A stretch of 61,858 nucleotides of DNA from Xanthomonas dyei (GTDB lineage Bacteria > Pseudomonadota > Gammaproteobacteria > Xanthomonadales > Xanthomonadaceae). The DNA is taken from contig NZ_MDEE01000030.1 in NCBI RefSeq assembly GCF_002939865.1, forward strand, positions 1-61,858, in the 5' to 3' direction. The notes beneath the pieces are model-generated. The model had not been told where the DNA came from. It saw only the letters and a program-made list of their open reading frames with translations, and ran no database searches. Position 1 is the first letter of the stretch. Every line of letters starts with the position of its first letter. Positions 18,230 through 26,688 of the stretch are shown here, one piece after another. The translations under genes and the position numbers were made by a program.

Positions 18230-20911
18230 TCAGAACTTGAAGTTGAGCTGGGCCTGATAGCCGCGGCCGTTCTTGTAGAACGCCGTTGGGGTATCGCGGG
18301 TGTTGCTGAAGACCCGGTAGGTGGAATCCAGCAGGTTGGTCGCGCCGAAAGTGATGCCCATGTAGTCGGTGATCTGGTACGAGGCGTTCAAATCCAGCTG
18401 CTTGTAGGCATCTGCAAAGTCACGCGACTCCAGCCGACCGATCTGGGTGAAGTACTTCGAGCGGTAGCTGTAGTTCACACGCACCGTCCAGTCGCCGTGT
18501 TCCCAGTACGGGATCACGTTGTAGGTATCGCGCGACAGATACGGCAGATTCAGACCGGAGCTGGAATCGGACTCGGCAAACGTGTAGTTGGCCTGCAAAC
18601 CGAAGCCCAGCCCGAAGCTCTGCTGGTAATTGACCGACACACCCTTGACCTTGGCATCGGACACATTGACCGGTGTGGTCACCTGGTACAGGCCAGCGAT
18701 GGCCGGCGGTGCCGGATTCAGCTGCTGGGTGACCGTGGTGTTGACGATGTAGGAACTGATGTCGCGGTAGAACACTTCCCCGGACAGCATGCTGGACGGC
18801 GCGAAGTACCATTCGGCCGCCAGATCGTAGTTGGTGGACTCGTACGGCTTCAGATCCGGGTTGCCGCCGTTGGCGGTCAGGTTGCCGTTACCGCTGTTGA
18901 CAGTGAACGTACCTGCCAGATCGGCGTAACGCGGACGGGCGATGACCTTGGCGGCCGAGAAGCGCAGCACGGTGTCGTCGGTGATGTCGTAGGCTAGGTT
19001 GAAGCTCGGCAGCGCCTTGCGGTAGTCATTGGTTTCGGCCACGCGCTGGAAGCTGGTGCCGCCGTCATTGCTCTGCCAGAACTGCGACTTGTCGGTGGTG
19101 TCGACCAAGCGCACGCCGACGTTACCGCGCCACTTGCCGGTCTCGTAGTTCAACTGCGTGTAGACGTTCTGAGTGATTTCCTTGACGTCGAACGACGCGC
19201 CAAAATCGGTGCGGTACGGGCCCTGCGGCTGCGACAGCAAGTAGCTGCGCACGGCGCCCAGGTTGGCGGTTGGCCAGGTGGTCAAGTCGCCGCTGGCACC
19301 CAGGCCGTCGTACAGGCTGCTGGGTGTGGTGCCTGGGTTGAACTGCGTCAGCGACACCGGGTCGGTGGTGTTGATGCGGTTACCGCGCGCGTCGACGCCG
19401 TTGTTGTGGTTGATGTACTTGTAGCCGAACTGCAGCTTGGTGAACGGGCCCCATTCCAGGTCGCGCGCGGCATCCCACTGGAAGTACTTTTCGTCGTCCT
19501 TGCTCTTCTGGTAAGCGATACCGCCGGCCTGCATGATGCCGGTGGTGGTGCCCGGGATATTGCCTTCCTGGCCCGGCGCCAGACCGGCGGGGTTGCCCGG
19601 CAGTGCCCAGTTGGAGGCGCCGCCGTTGTCGTAGTTGACCGACGTATTGCGGCCGTCGAACGCGTAGTTGTAGCCACCGTCCTGCATCAGGTACTTCATC
19701 AGGTATTCGGGGTTCTTGCCGCCGGTGGCCTCGGTGTAGCCGGCCTGGGTGGTGAACACCCACTTCTCGCCGGACCAGTCGTGACGCAGGTTCAGGCTCT
19801 TGGTGGTAACGGTGCTCTCGCGGTAGTTGGCATCCAGCTGCGCGTACGGCTGACCGGCTGCGCCATCGCTGACCGTGGCCGAGGTCACCACGCCGTTCTG
19901 CACATTGGCCTGGGTGATCTTCTGGCGGTCGTCGTTACAGGCCGGGCACACATAACGCGCCTGGCTGAAGTTGTTGTACTTGCCCTTGATGTACAGACCG
20001 GTCAGGTTGAACTCGTTCTGCTCGTTGGGCTTCCACTGCAACGCACCCTGCAGGCCGCTGCGCTCGCGGGTCTGCTGGAAGAACGCGCTGCTGATACCGG
20101 CCGGCACACGTGCGGTGGCCACATCGCTGCCGTCGCCGGTGATGGTGGCCGTCGGCGGAATGCCGGCGCCGGTGGTGTAGCCGAAGTACTCGATACCGGC
20201 ACGTGCCAGGTCCTGCTTGTCGTGCGTGGCGGAGATCAACGCGCCGAAGGTTTCGTCGTCGTTCTTCCAGCTCCACAGCGCCGAACCGCGCGGATTGCCT
20301 TCTTCGGACCGGTCGTTGTAGTTGTAGCCGACCGAACCGCGAATGGTGTTCTTGGGCAGGTCCAGTGGCTTGCGGGTGTGCACGATCACGGTGCCGCCGA
20401 TCGAGCCTTCGTCGATGCGCGCTTCAGGGGTCTTGTAGACCTCCATCAGGCCGATGATTTCCGGCGACAGCAGGGTGTAGTTGAAGGTACGGCCGCTGGT
20501 GTCGGTGGGGTTGCCGCCCCAGTCGCCCGACGCGATGGTCTGGCCGTTGAGCAGCACGCGGTTCAACGCCGGGTCGGTGCCGTTGATGCTGACCTTTTCG
20601 CCTTCGCCGAACTGGCGGTCGACGCTGATGCCCGGCAGGTGCGACAGCGATTCGGCCGCATTGATGTCCGGGAACTTGCCGATGTCTTCGGCGCTGATCG
20701 CATCGACGATGGAGTTGGCCGAGCGCTTGACCGCCTGGCTCTTTTCCAGCGAGGCGCGGTAACCGGTGACGGTGATCGTATCCAACTCGGTGGTGGCCGA
20801 CGGCGTGCTGCCAGCCGGGGCTTGTTGTTCTTGTCCGGCAGCCATTGCAGAGCCGGAGCAGTACAGAGCGGCGGTGATACAGAGTGCTAACGTCGTGGTG
20901 CGGCTGTGCAT
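18230..20911 (-). CDS. TonB-dependent receptor, Caulobacter-type, of the glycan locus
   Basis: 893 residues; GAGG precedes the ATG. A signal peptide ends near SGSAMA, a TonB-box-like stretch (LDTITVTGYRASLEKS) follows, then the plug (SANSIVDAISAEDIGKFPDI, LNGQTIASGDWG, ARIDEGSIGGTVIVHT) and a barrel ending YQAQLNFKF. The motif YRASLEKSQAVKRSANSIVDAI is characteristic of the large Caulobacter/Xanthomonas carbohydrate-receptor group. Such receptors take up oligosaccharides with TonB energy. It is divergent from a glucokinase gene and lies just before the fucosidase operon, so an N-glycan or GlcNAc-containing ligand is likely. A LacI-like palindrome overlaps a TTGACA in its upstream region. Confidence 0.93.
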   Translation of the reverse strand: MHSRTTTLALCITAALYCSGSAMAAGQEQQAPAGSTPSATTELDTITVTGYRASLEKSQAVKRSANSIVDAISAEDIGKFPDINAAESLSHLPGISVDRQFGEGEKVSINGTDPALNRVLLNGQTIASGDWGGNPTDTSGRTFNYTLLSPEIIGLMEVYKTPEARIDEGSIGGTVIVHTRKPLDLPKNTIRGSVGYNYNDRSEEGNPRGSALWSWKNDDETFGALISATHDKQDLARAGIEYFGYTTGAGIPPTATITGDGSDVATARVPAGISSAFFQQTRERSGLQGALQWKPNEQNEFNLTGLYIKGKYNNFSQARYVCPACNDDRQKITQANVQNGVVTSATVSDGAAGQPYAQLDANYRESTVTTKSLNLRHDWSGEKWVFTTQAGYTEATGGKNPEYLMKYLMQDGGYNYAFDGRNTSVNYDNGGASNWALPGNPAGLAPGQEGNIPGTTTGIMQAGGIAYQKSKDDEKYFQWDAARDLEWGPFTKLQFGYKYINHNNGVDARGNRINTTDPVSLTQFNPGTTPSSLYDGLGASGDLTTWPTANLGAVRSYLLSQPQGPYRTDFGASFDVKEITQNVYTQLNYETGKWRGNVGVRLVDTTDKSQFWQSNDGGTSFQRVAETNDYRKALPSFNLAYDITDDTVLRFSAAKVIARPRYADLAGTFTVNSGNGNLTANGGNPDLKPYESTNYDLAAEWYFAPSSMLSGEVFYRDISSYIVNTTVTQQLNPAPPAIAGLYQVTTPVNVSDAKVKGVSVNYQQSFGLGFGLQANYTFAESDSSSGLNLPYLSRDTYNVIPYWEHGDWTVRVNYSYRSKYFTQIGRLESRDFADAYKQLDLNASYQITDYMGITFGATNLLDSTYRVFSNTRDTPTAFYKNGRGYQAQLNFKF

Positions 20912-21243
20912 GGCTAAACCTCATTGGTTAGTGCTGTGAGCGCGCCGCCATCAATGGCGTCACGCGCTCGGCGTGGCCGGCAAAACAACACGCCCTGACC
21001 GATCGCGGTGATCGCACTCCGTCGCTCCGCAATGGCAGCAGGTGGCGTCGATTCGCGTGGTAGAGGAGGTGTCCCCCGTGTGGTGAAGCGGTGAAGCGAA
21101 TGCGACATCGGCGAGTCGAACGTCTGGCGACGGACGACTCGCGAATCTGGGCCGACAGGCGAGGGAAGCGCCGTTCTTCAGTACCGAACAGTTGCTGGCC
21201 CCTCCTGCCAGAACCTCGATTTGGATCGAGTCTCGCGTAGCGC

Positions 21244-21257
21244 TGACAGCGTTGTCA
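21244..21257. promoter_or_regulatory. LacI-like operator candidate TGACAGCGTTGTCA
   Basis: A 14-bp inverted repeat of the form TGACANCGNTGTCA, typical of LacI-family sites. On the minus strand it overlaps TTGACA (21253-21258), a possible -35 box for the receptor gene about 340 bp downstream. A repressor bound here would block that promoter. Confidence 0.5.
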
Positions 21258-21530
21258 ACACATCGTCACAGATCTCTGATGTGGCTGCGATTGCGTTGCA
21301 ATGCAGCATTTCTGCGACGTGGTTGCGGAAGTAATTGCGAGCATGCGCACACATGGGGGTGTGCTACGCATCCGCAATTGGCGCCCTCAATGGCTGAGCG
21401 GCGTTTCGCCAGCGGGCGCTCGGATTTTGTGCGGAAATCTCCGTGATGCGTGCGGATTTTTCGTGGATGATGGGTAGTGCGGGAGAATGCCCTGAGCGTC
21501 GTCGCCACGGTTGCGTTACAGGGCGATTAC

Positions 21531-21544
21531 TGACAACGTTGTCT
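21531..21544. promoter_or_regulatory. LacI-like operator candidate TGACAACGTTGTCT
   Basis: It matches the palindrome at 21244 in 12 of 14 positions and lies 65 bp before the glucokinase start. One site near each divergent gene suggests common control of receptor and kinase by a single LacI-type regulator not encoded in this window. Confidence 0.5.
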
Positions 21545-21609
21545 ACCCGCTGCCGTTCGTCGGACAACGGGACATGACGCCAGCCCGCTGCCACTTATCA
21601 GGAGAATGC

Positions 21610-22626
21610 GTGAGCGCAAGCAGCCCAATGGAAGCGGTGGCCTTTCCGCGCCCCGACACCTTCGTTGCCGCAGACGTGGGAGGGACGCATGTGCGCCTGG
21701 CGCTGGTCTGCGCAAGCACCGATACGCGCAAGCCGGTCACGGTGCTGGACTATCGCAAGTACCGCTGCGCCGATTACCCGGGCCTGGCCGAGATCATGTC
21801 CGCGTTCTTTGCCGAGATGGGATGCGCGCCAGTGCGGCGCGGCGTGATCGCCAGTGCCGGTTATGCGCTGGAAGACGGTAGCGTGATCACCGCGAACCTG
21901 CCGTGGGTGCTGGCGCCGGAACAGATTCGCCGCCAGCTCGGCATGCAGGCGCTGCATCTGGTCAACGATTTCGAAGCGGTCGCTTACGCGGCCAATTACA
22001 TGACCGGCAATCAGGTCATGCAGCTGTCCGGCCCCGCTCAGGGCGCGCCCGGCCCGGCCTTGGTCCTCGGTCCGGGAACCGGGCTGGGTGCGGCGGTGTG
22101 GATTCCCAACGGCGCCCACCCGATGGTGCTGCCGACCGAAGCCGGCCACGCCGCGCTTGCCGCCGCCAGCGATCTGGAAGTGGCCTTGCTGCAGGAACTG
22201 CGTCGCACGCGCACGCATGTGGGCACCGAAACCTTGTTGTCCGGTCCGGGGCTGTTGAACCTCTACACCGCGTTGGCCGCGCTGCGTGGCGAGCCGGCTG
22301 TGCATCACGGCCCGGCCGATGTCACCGCCGCCGCATTGGCCGGCAACGACGTGCTCGCGCGCGACGCGTTGCGGGCGTTCTGCGGGTTCATGGGCAGCGT
22401 GGTCGGCGACATGATGCTGCTCTACGGCATCCGTAGCGGTGTCTATCTGGCTGGCGGATTCCTGCCGCAGATTGCCGAATTCGTTGCCGCCAGCGACTTC
22501 ACCGCCCGCCTGCTCGACAAGGGCACGCTGCGTCCTGCCTTGGAGCAGGTGCCGGTCAGCATCGTCGAACACGGCCAGCTTGGCGTCATCGGCGCAGCCA
22601 GCTGGTTTCTGCAACACGGTCGCTGA
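21610..22626 (+). CDS. glk: glucokinase (Glk family)
   Basis: 338 residues from a GTG start (VSASSPMEAVAF) with AGGAG 6 bp upstream; the ATG six codons later has no ribosome site and the longer open frame upstream crosses the operator. The fold is the ASKHA/Glk glucokinase: phosphate-1 loop FVAADVGGTHVRLALV near residue 20, HLVNDFEAVAYAANY, the second phosphate loop VLGPGTGLGAAVW and PTEAGHAALA. It phosphorylates glucose with ATP in the cytoplasm. Divergent orientation from a glycan receptor and shared operator-like sites tie it to the sugar-uptake locus. It might act on another hexose such as GlcNAc, but the sequence looks like ordinary Glk rather than a ROK or NagK protein. Confidence 0.88.
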   Translation: MSASSPMEAVAFPRPDTFVAADVGGTHVRLALVCASTDTRKPVTVLDYRKYRCADYPGLAEIMSAFFAEMGCAPVRRGVIASAGYALEDGSVITANLPWVLAPEQIRRQLGMQALHLVNDFEAVAYAANYMTGNQVMQLSGPAQGAPGPALVLGPGTGLGAAVWIPNGAHPMVLPTEAGHAALAAASDLEVALLQELRRTRTHVGTETLLSGPGLLNLYTALAALRGEPAVHHGPADVTAAALAGNDVLARDALRAFCGFMGSVVGDMMLLYGIRSGVYLAGGFLPQIAEFVAASDFTARLLDKGTLRPALEQVPVSIVEHGQLGVIGAASWFLQHGR

Positions 22627-22639
22627 CGCACGACACACC

Positions 22640-22707
22640 GTAGGAGCGCACCTGGGCGCGACAGGGCTTTACCGGTAAGGCACCCTCGCGCCCGGGTGCG
22701 CTCCTAC
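22640..22707. repeat. REP-type palindrome, copy 1
   Basis: The left arm begins GTAGGAGCGCACCTGGGCGC and the right arm ends GCGCCCGGGTGCGCTCCTAC, giving a stem of about 20 bp around a loop containing TTTACCGGTAA. Such elements are scattered between genes in Xanthomonas. It lies 14 bp after the glk stop and may act as a transcript end or mRNA-stabilising hairpin. Confidence 0.88.
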
Positions 22708-22791
22708 GCCTTGGTCGGGCGTCGTGCGTTTTTGCAGTAACTCCAATCGTGCTGTCTCGGGCCTCTATCGGCAATCGCATCGCCGCAAACC

Positions 22792-22858
22792 GTAGGAGCG
22801 CACCTGGGCGCGACAGGGCGTTACCGGTAACGCTTCTCGCGCCCGGGTGCGCTCCTAC
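22792..22858. repeat. REP-type palindrome, copy 2
   Basis: It has the same arms and length as copy 1, in the same orientation, with GCGTTACCGGTAACGC in the loop. The two copies are about 85 bp apart. The 338-bp glk-rsmE spacer (22627-22964) consists mainly of these repeats and has no gene. Confidence 0.88.
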
Positions 22859-22964
22859 GTGGGTTGCCCGCCATCGTGCGGAGTCGCCAATCGTTCGGTC
22901 ACACGAGGCGCGACACTACCTGCACTGCGCATCAGCGACCGCGATGTCCTGCAAGTCCTCGAGC

Positions 22965-23699
22965 CTATAGGTCCCCGAACCGCGCCTGCAATGCCGCGAT
23001 GGCGGCCAGGCCGGCGGTCTCGGTGCGCAGGATGCGTGGGCCTAATTGCAGGCCGGTGAAACCGGCAGCGGCCAGCGTGGCGCGGTCGCGTGGCGACCAG
23101 CCGCCTTCCGGCCCGATCGCCACGATGAGCCCCTGCTCGATATCGGCACTCAGGGTGGACAGGCGATGCTCGCCCTGCGGGTCCAGGGTCAGCCGTCGCG
23201 CCTGCGGGTCGCTGGCCTGCGCGGCCTCTTGCAAGCCCTGCGGCGCGGCGACGGTCGGCACGCGTGCGCGGCCGGATTGTTCGCAGGCCGACACCACCAC
23301 ACTGCGCCAATGCGCGATGCGTTTTTCCGTGCGCGCTGCATCGAGCTTGACCTCGGTGCGCTCGGCATTGACCGGTACGATGGCGGTCACGCCCAACTCG
23401 GTGGCTTTCTGCAGGATCAAGTCCATTTTTTCGCCGCGTGCGATGCCCTGGAGCAGCGTGATGCGTAAGGGCGATTCGTTGGACAGCGCTTCCGCACGCT
23501 CGACCAGCGCACGCGCTTCGCGCTTGCCAGCCACGGTGATCCGCGCGTGGTAGTCGCTGCCATCGCCGTTGAACAGGATGCAGGCATCGCCCTCGCGCAG
23601 GCGCAACACGCGCAGTAGATGATTGGCGGACTCTTCGGGCAGGGTCACTTCCTGGTCGCACTGCAGCGGCAACGCAACATGGGACCGGGTCAGGCGCAT
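22965..23699 (-). CDS. rsmE: 16S rRNA (uracil-1498-N3)-methyltransferase
   Basis: 244 residues, the usual length. An N-terminal PUA-like domain (MRLTRSHVALPL, ESANHLLRVLRLREGDACIL) is followed by a SPOUT methyltransferase domain with RGEKMDLILQKATELGVTAI, a segment like QSGRARVP and the trefoil-knot SAM-binding motif LIVAIGPEGGWSPRD. It methylates U1498 of 16S rRNA using SAM. The start overlaps the end of bioA by about 10 bp, so the two genes are co-transcribed, bioA first. Confidence 0.95.
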   Translation of the reverse strand: MRLTRSHVALPLQCDQEVTLPEESANHLLRVLRLREGDACILFNGDGSDYHARITVAGKREARALVERAEALSNESPLRITLLQGIARGEKMDLILQKATELGVTAIVPVNAERTEVKLDAARTEKRIAHWRSVVVSACEQSGRARVPTVAAPQGLQEAAQASDPQARRLTLDPQGEHRLSTLSADIEQGLIVAIGPEGGWSPRDRATLAAAGFTGLQLGPRILRTETAGLAAIAALQARFGDL

Positions 23700-25108
23700 G
23701 CGACGGCCTCGTCGATGGCGTGACGGGTGGTCGCGGCAAGCAAGGCCAGTTGCGCCTCATCCACACAATACGGCGGCATCCAGTACAGCACGTCGCCCAG
23801 CGGGCGTAGCACCACGCCGCGTTCCAGCGCCGCGCGATACGCCTTCAATCCAACCCGTGCCGCAGCAGGGAAGGGAGTGCGTTTGTCGCCGCCCTGGGTC
23901 AGCTCGAAGGCCACGATCATGCCGGCCTGGCGCACGTCCGCCACCGCGCTGTGCTCGCCGATCTGCGCAGCGAGGGTGTTCATGCGCGCGGCGGTGTGCT
24001 GGTTGCGCGCAATCACGTCGTCGTCCGCGAAGATCTGCAACGTCGCCAATGCCGCCGCGCACGCCAGCGGGTTGCCGGTATAGCTGTGCGAATGCAGAAA
24101 CGCACGCTCGCGCGAATCGTCCAGAAACGCGTCGTACAACTGCTGCGTGGCCAGCACCGCCGACAGCGGCAGGAAGCCGCCAGTCAGTCCCTTGGACAGG
24201 CACAGTAGATCGGGCATCACGCCAGCTTGTTCGCACGCAAACAACGTGCCGGTGCGTCCGAAGCCGGTGGCGATCTCGTCGGCGATCAGAAACGCGCCAT
24301 GCGCATCGCACAATGCGCGTGCGCGGCGCAGATACGCCGGGTGATACATGCGCATGCCGCCGGCGCATTGCACACGTGGCTCCAGAATCAAGGCGCAGAT
24401 TTCGCCGGGCGATTGTTCGAACAATGCCTGCAGCGCGTCGGCCGCCTGCAGTGCGTAGTCCTCCGCACTTTGGCCCGGCTCGGCCAGGTAGGCGTCGGGC
24501 GACGGTGCAAACAGCGATTGCAACAACAGCGGTGCATACACGCGCCGATACAACGGAATGTCGCCCACCGACAGCGCGCCGATGGTTTCGCCGTGATACC
24601 CGTTTTCCAATGCGATGAAGCGCGTGCGGCGATGCTCGCCACGGTTGTGGAAATAATGGAAGGCCATCTTCAAGGCCACTTCGACGCCGGCCGAGCCGTT
24701 GTCGGCATAGAACACCTTGGACAGCGGTGCGCGGTCGGGCTGGCGCGGCGCAATGGCCAGCAGGCGCTCGGCCAGTTGCACCGCCGGCGCGTGGGTGAAG
24801 CCGGCCAGCATCACCTGCTCCAGGGTGCCGGCCTGTTGCGCGATGGCCGCGCCGATGCGCGGCTCGGCATGGCCGAACAGGTTGGTCCACCAACTGCTGA
24901 CCGCGTCCAGATAGCGACGGCCATCGTGACCGATCAGCCACGCACCCTGGCCACCGGCGATGGGGACCAGCGGAAGCGTGTGCGGATGCTCGCGCATCTG
25001 CGTGCACGGGTGCCACAGCACCGCAAGATCGCGTTGCCGCCAATGTTCGGCAGCTTCGGAGGCTGCAGGGTCTGCTAGGATTTCGGGCTCATGAACATGT
25101 CGATGCAT
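23690..25108 (-). CDS. bioA: adenosylmethionine-8-amino-7-oxononanoate aminotransferase
   Basis: 472 residues. A class-III PLP aminotransferase of biotin synthesis, converting KAPA to DAPA with SAM as amino donor. Diagnostic segments are LWHPCTQMREHPHTLPLVPI near the start, YLDAVSSWWTNLFGHAEPRI, VFYADNGSAGVEVALKMA, FLIADEIATGFGRTGTLFAC and the PLP lysine in LCLSKGLTGGFLPLSAVL. LRPLGDVLYWMPPYC near the end is also typical. It is separated from the rest of the biotin genes and divergent from nudE with a 41-bp gap, so promoters must overlap or lie in neighbouring coding sequence. Confidence 0.95.
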   Translation of the reverse strand: MHRHVHEPEILADPAASEAAEHWRQRDLAVLWHPCTQMREHPHTLPLVPIAGGQGAWLIGHDGRRYLDAVSSWWTNLFGHAEPRIGAAIAQQAGTLEQVMLAGFTHAPAVQLAERLLAIAPRQPDRAPLSKVFYADNGSAGVEVALKMAFHYFHNRGEHRRTRFIALENGYHGETIGALSVGDIPLYRRVYAPLLLQSLFAPSPDAYLAEPGQSAEDYALQAADALQALFEQSPGEICALILEPRVQCAGGMRMYHPAYLRRARALCDAHGAFLIADEIATGFGRTGTLFACEQAGVMPDLLCLSKGLTGGFLPLSAVLATQQLYDAFLDDSRERAFLHSHSYTGNPLACAAALATLQIFADDDVIARNQHTAARMNTLAAQIGEHSAVADVRQAGMIVAFELTQGGDKRTPFPAAARVGLKAYRAALERGVVLRPLGDVLYWMPPYCVDEAQLALLAATTRHAIDEAVACA

Positions 25109-25149
25109 CTGCCTATTCTATCGGTCCGCTCCGCGGCTGCGTGCTACGC

Positions 25150-25698
25150 ATGAGCCCGCGTCTGCCGACCATCCACAAGATCACCGATCTGGGCGACGGG
25201 CCGTTCCGTCGCCAGCAACTGGATCTGGAGTTTTCCAACGGGCAGCGCCGTCTCTACGAACGGCAACTCAGCCAGGGCCACGGTGCCGTGGTCGTGGTGC
25301 CGATGCTCGACGCGACCACCGTTCTGCTGGTGCGCGAGTACGCAGCCGGCGTGCACCGCTACGAGCTGGGTCTGGTCAAGGGGCGCATCGATGCCGGCGA
25401 GACGCCGGAGCAGGCGGCCGACCGCGAGCTCAAGGAAGAAGCCGGCTACGGCGCGCGCCAGGTTCAGGTGCTGCGCGCGATGACGCTCGCTCCTACTTAT
25501 ATGAGTCACCAATCCTGGTTGGTGCTGGCGCGCGACCTCTACCCCGAGCGCCTGGTCGGCGATGAGCCGGAAGAGATGGAAGTGGTGCCCTGGCCAATCG
25601 CCCGTCTGGACGAATTGATGTTGCGCGACGATTTCTCCGAAGGCCGCTCGCTGGCCGCCTTGTTCATTGCGCGCGAGTGGCTGGAGCGCAACCCATGA
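25150..25698 (+). CDS. nudE: ADP-ribose/NADH-type Nudix hydrolase NudE
   Basis: 182 residues from MSPRLPTIHK. The Nudix box is complete: GRIDAGETPEQAADRELKEE followed by AGYG, preceded by YELGLVKG. The arrangement VVVVPMLDATTVLLVREYAAG and DEPEEMEVVPWP matches NudE, which hydrolyses ADP-ribose, AppA-type and NADH pyrophosphates. The stop overlaps the cysQ start (ATGA), so it heads a coupled unit with cysQ, also the arrangement in other gammaproteobacteria. Confidence 0.9.
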   Translation: MSPRLPTIHKITDLGDGPFRRQQLDLEFSNGQRRLYERQLSQGHGAVVVVPMLDATTVLLVREYAAGVHRYELGLVKGRIDAGETPEQAADRELKEEAGYGARQVQVLRAMTLAPTYMSHQSWLVLARDLYPERLVGDEPEEMEVVPWPIARLDELMLRDDFSEGRSLAALFIAREWLERNP

Positions 25699-26495
25699 TC
25701 CGTATCCCGATGGAACTGCGCGAAACCGTGATCGCTATTGCTCGCGAAGCGGGTGAGGCCATCATGCAGGTGTACGCGCAGGACTTCGCGGTGGAGATCA
25801 AGGACGACGCCAGTCCGTTGACCCAGGCCGACCTTGCCGCCAATCGCGTCATCGTCGACGGCCTGCGCCGGGTCACGCCCGACGTGCCGGTGCTGTCGGA
25901 AGAATCTGCGCACGTGGCCTGGGAGGAGCGGCAATACTGGACCAGCTACTGGCTGGTCGATCCGCTGGACGGCACCCGCGAGTTCGTCAAACGCAACGGC
26001 GAGTTCAGCGTCAACATCGCCCTCATCCACATGGGCGCGCCGGTGCTGGGCGTGGTGCAGGCGCCGGTCGATGGCCGGGTCTGGTACGCCGCACGCGGCG
26101 AGAACGCATTCCGCCGCGACGGCGACCGCGACGAGATGCTGCACACCCGCACACCGGCCGCCACACCCTTGCGGGTCGCTGCCAGCCGCTCGCATCGCGA
26201 CGCGCGCACGGCGGCCGCGCTGGAGCGCATGGGGGAGATCGACGTGGTGGCGCAAGGCTCGTCGTTGAAGTTCTGCCGCATCGCCGAAGGCGACCTGGAT
26301 GTCTATCCGCGCTTCGGCCCCACCTCCGAATGGGACACCGCGGCCGGCCAGTGCGTGCTGCACGCCGCCGGCGGTGTGCTGCTGGCCGGCGGTTCCGGCA
26401 AGCCGTTCCGCTACAACCGCCGCGACACCTTGCTCAATGGCGATTTCATCGCGCTGGGCGATCCCAGCCTGCCTTGGCGCGATTGGCTGGCCTGA
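25695..26495 (+). CDS. cysQ: 3'(2'),5'-bisphosphate nucleotidase
   Basis: 266 residues from MIRIPMELRE, with GGAG 8 bp upstream and a 4-bp overlap with nudE. It is an inositol-monophosphatase-fold protein: metal ligands lie in SPLTQADLAAN, VLSEES and the motif DPLDGTREFVKRNGEF, with the C-terminal GPTSEWDTAAGQCVLHAAGG. CysQ hydrolyses 3'-phosphoadenosine 5'-phosphate to AMP, relieving inhibition of sulfate assimilation and RNA turnover. It sits in a small group of nucleotide clean-up genes (nudE, cysQ, mazG). Confidence 0.93.
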   Translation: MIRIPMELRETVIAIAREAGEAIMQVYAQDFAVEIKDDASPLTQADLAANRVIVDGLRRVTPDVPVLSEESAHVAWEERQYWTSYWLVDPLDGTREFVKRNGEFSVNIALIHMGAPVLGVVQAPVDGRVWYAARGENAFRRDGDRDEMLHTRTPAATPLRVAASRSHRDARTAAALERMGEIDVVAQGSSLKFCRIAEGDLDVYPRFGPTSEWDTAAGQCVLHAAGGVLLAGGSGKPFRYNRRDTLLNGDFIALGDPSLPWRDWLA

Positions 26496-26688
26496 GCATG
26501 CCCGCCTGCCGTGTGCTGCCTGCCGTTTGCGTGTCGCACGCCGGGCAACGCGGATGCGCAAGGTCGTGATTGGCTGACCGGTACACTGCAGCGGCATCGC
26601 GTGCGTTGTCTGCTGCCATGCGCAATGCCGCCATGCGTCAGCGCTCTCGCCGGGGATGCGCCTTCCAACATCGCTCCAGGAACACACC

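Larger units (their letters stand above)
20912..21609. promoter_or_regulatory. divergent promoter region between TonB receptor and glucokinase
   Basis: About 700 bp with no plausible gene; the several short open frames are not conserved-looking. It must hold both divergent promoters. Two related palindromes lie in it (21244-21257 and 21531-21544). A small perfect hairpin, CTCGAT-TTGG-ATCGAG, lies at 21216-21231. Confidence 0.6.

Noticed and set aside
21096..21120. PIP-box-like sequence on the minus strand upstream of the receptor (TTCGA-N15-TTCGC)
   Set aside because: The first half ends in A, which is excluded by the usual plant-inducible promoter consensus, and there is no suitably spaced -10 box.
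21598..22638. Minus-strand frame of 346 codons opposite glucokinase
   Set aside because: It lies antisense to a well-supported glk gene and shows no family features.
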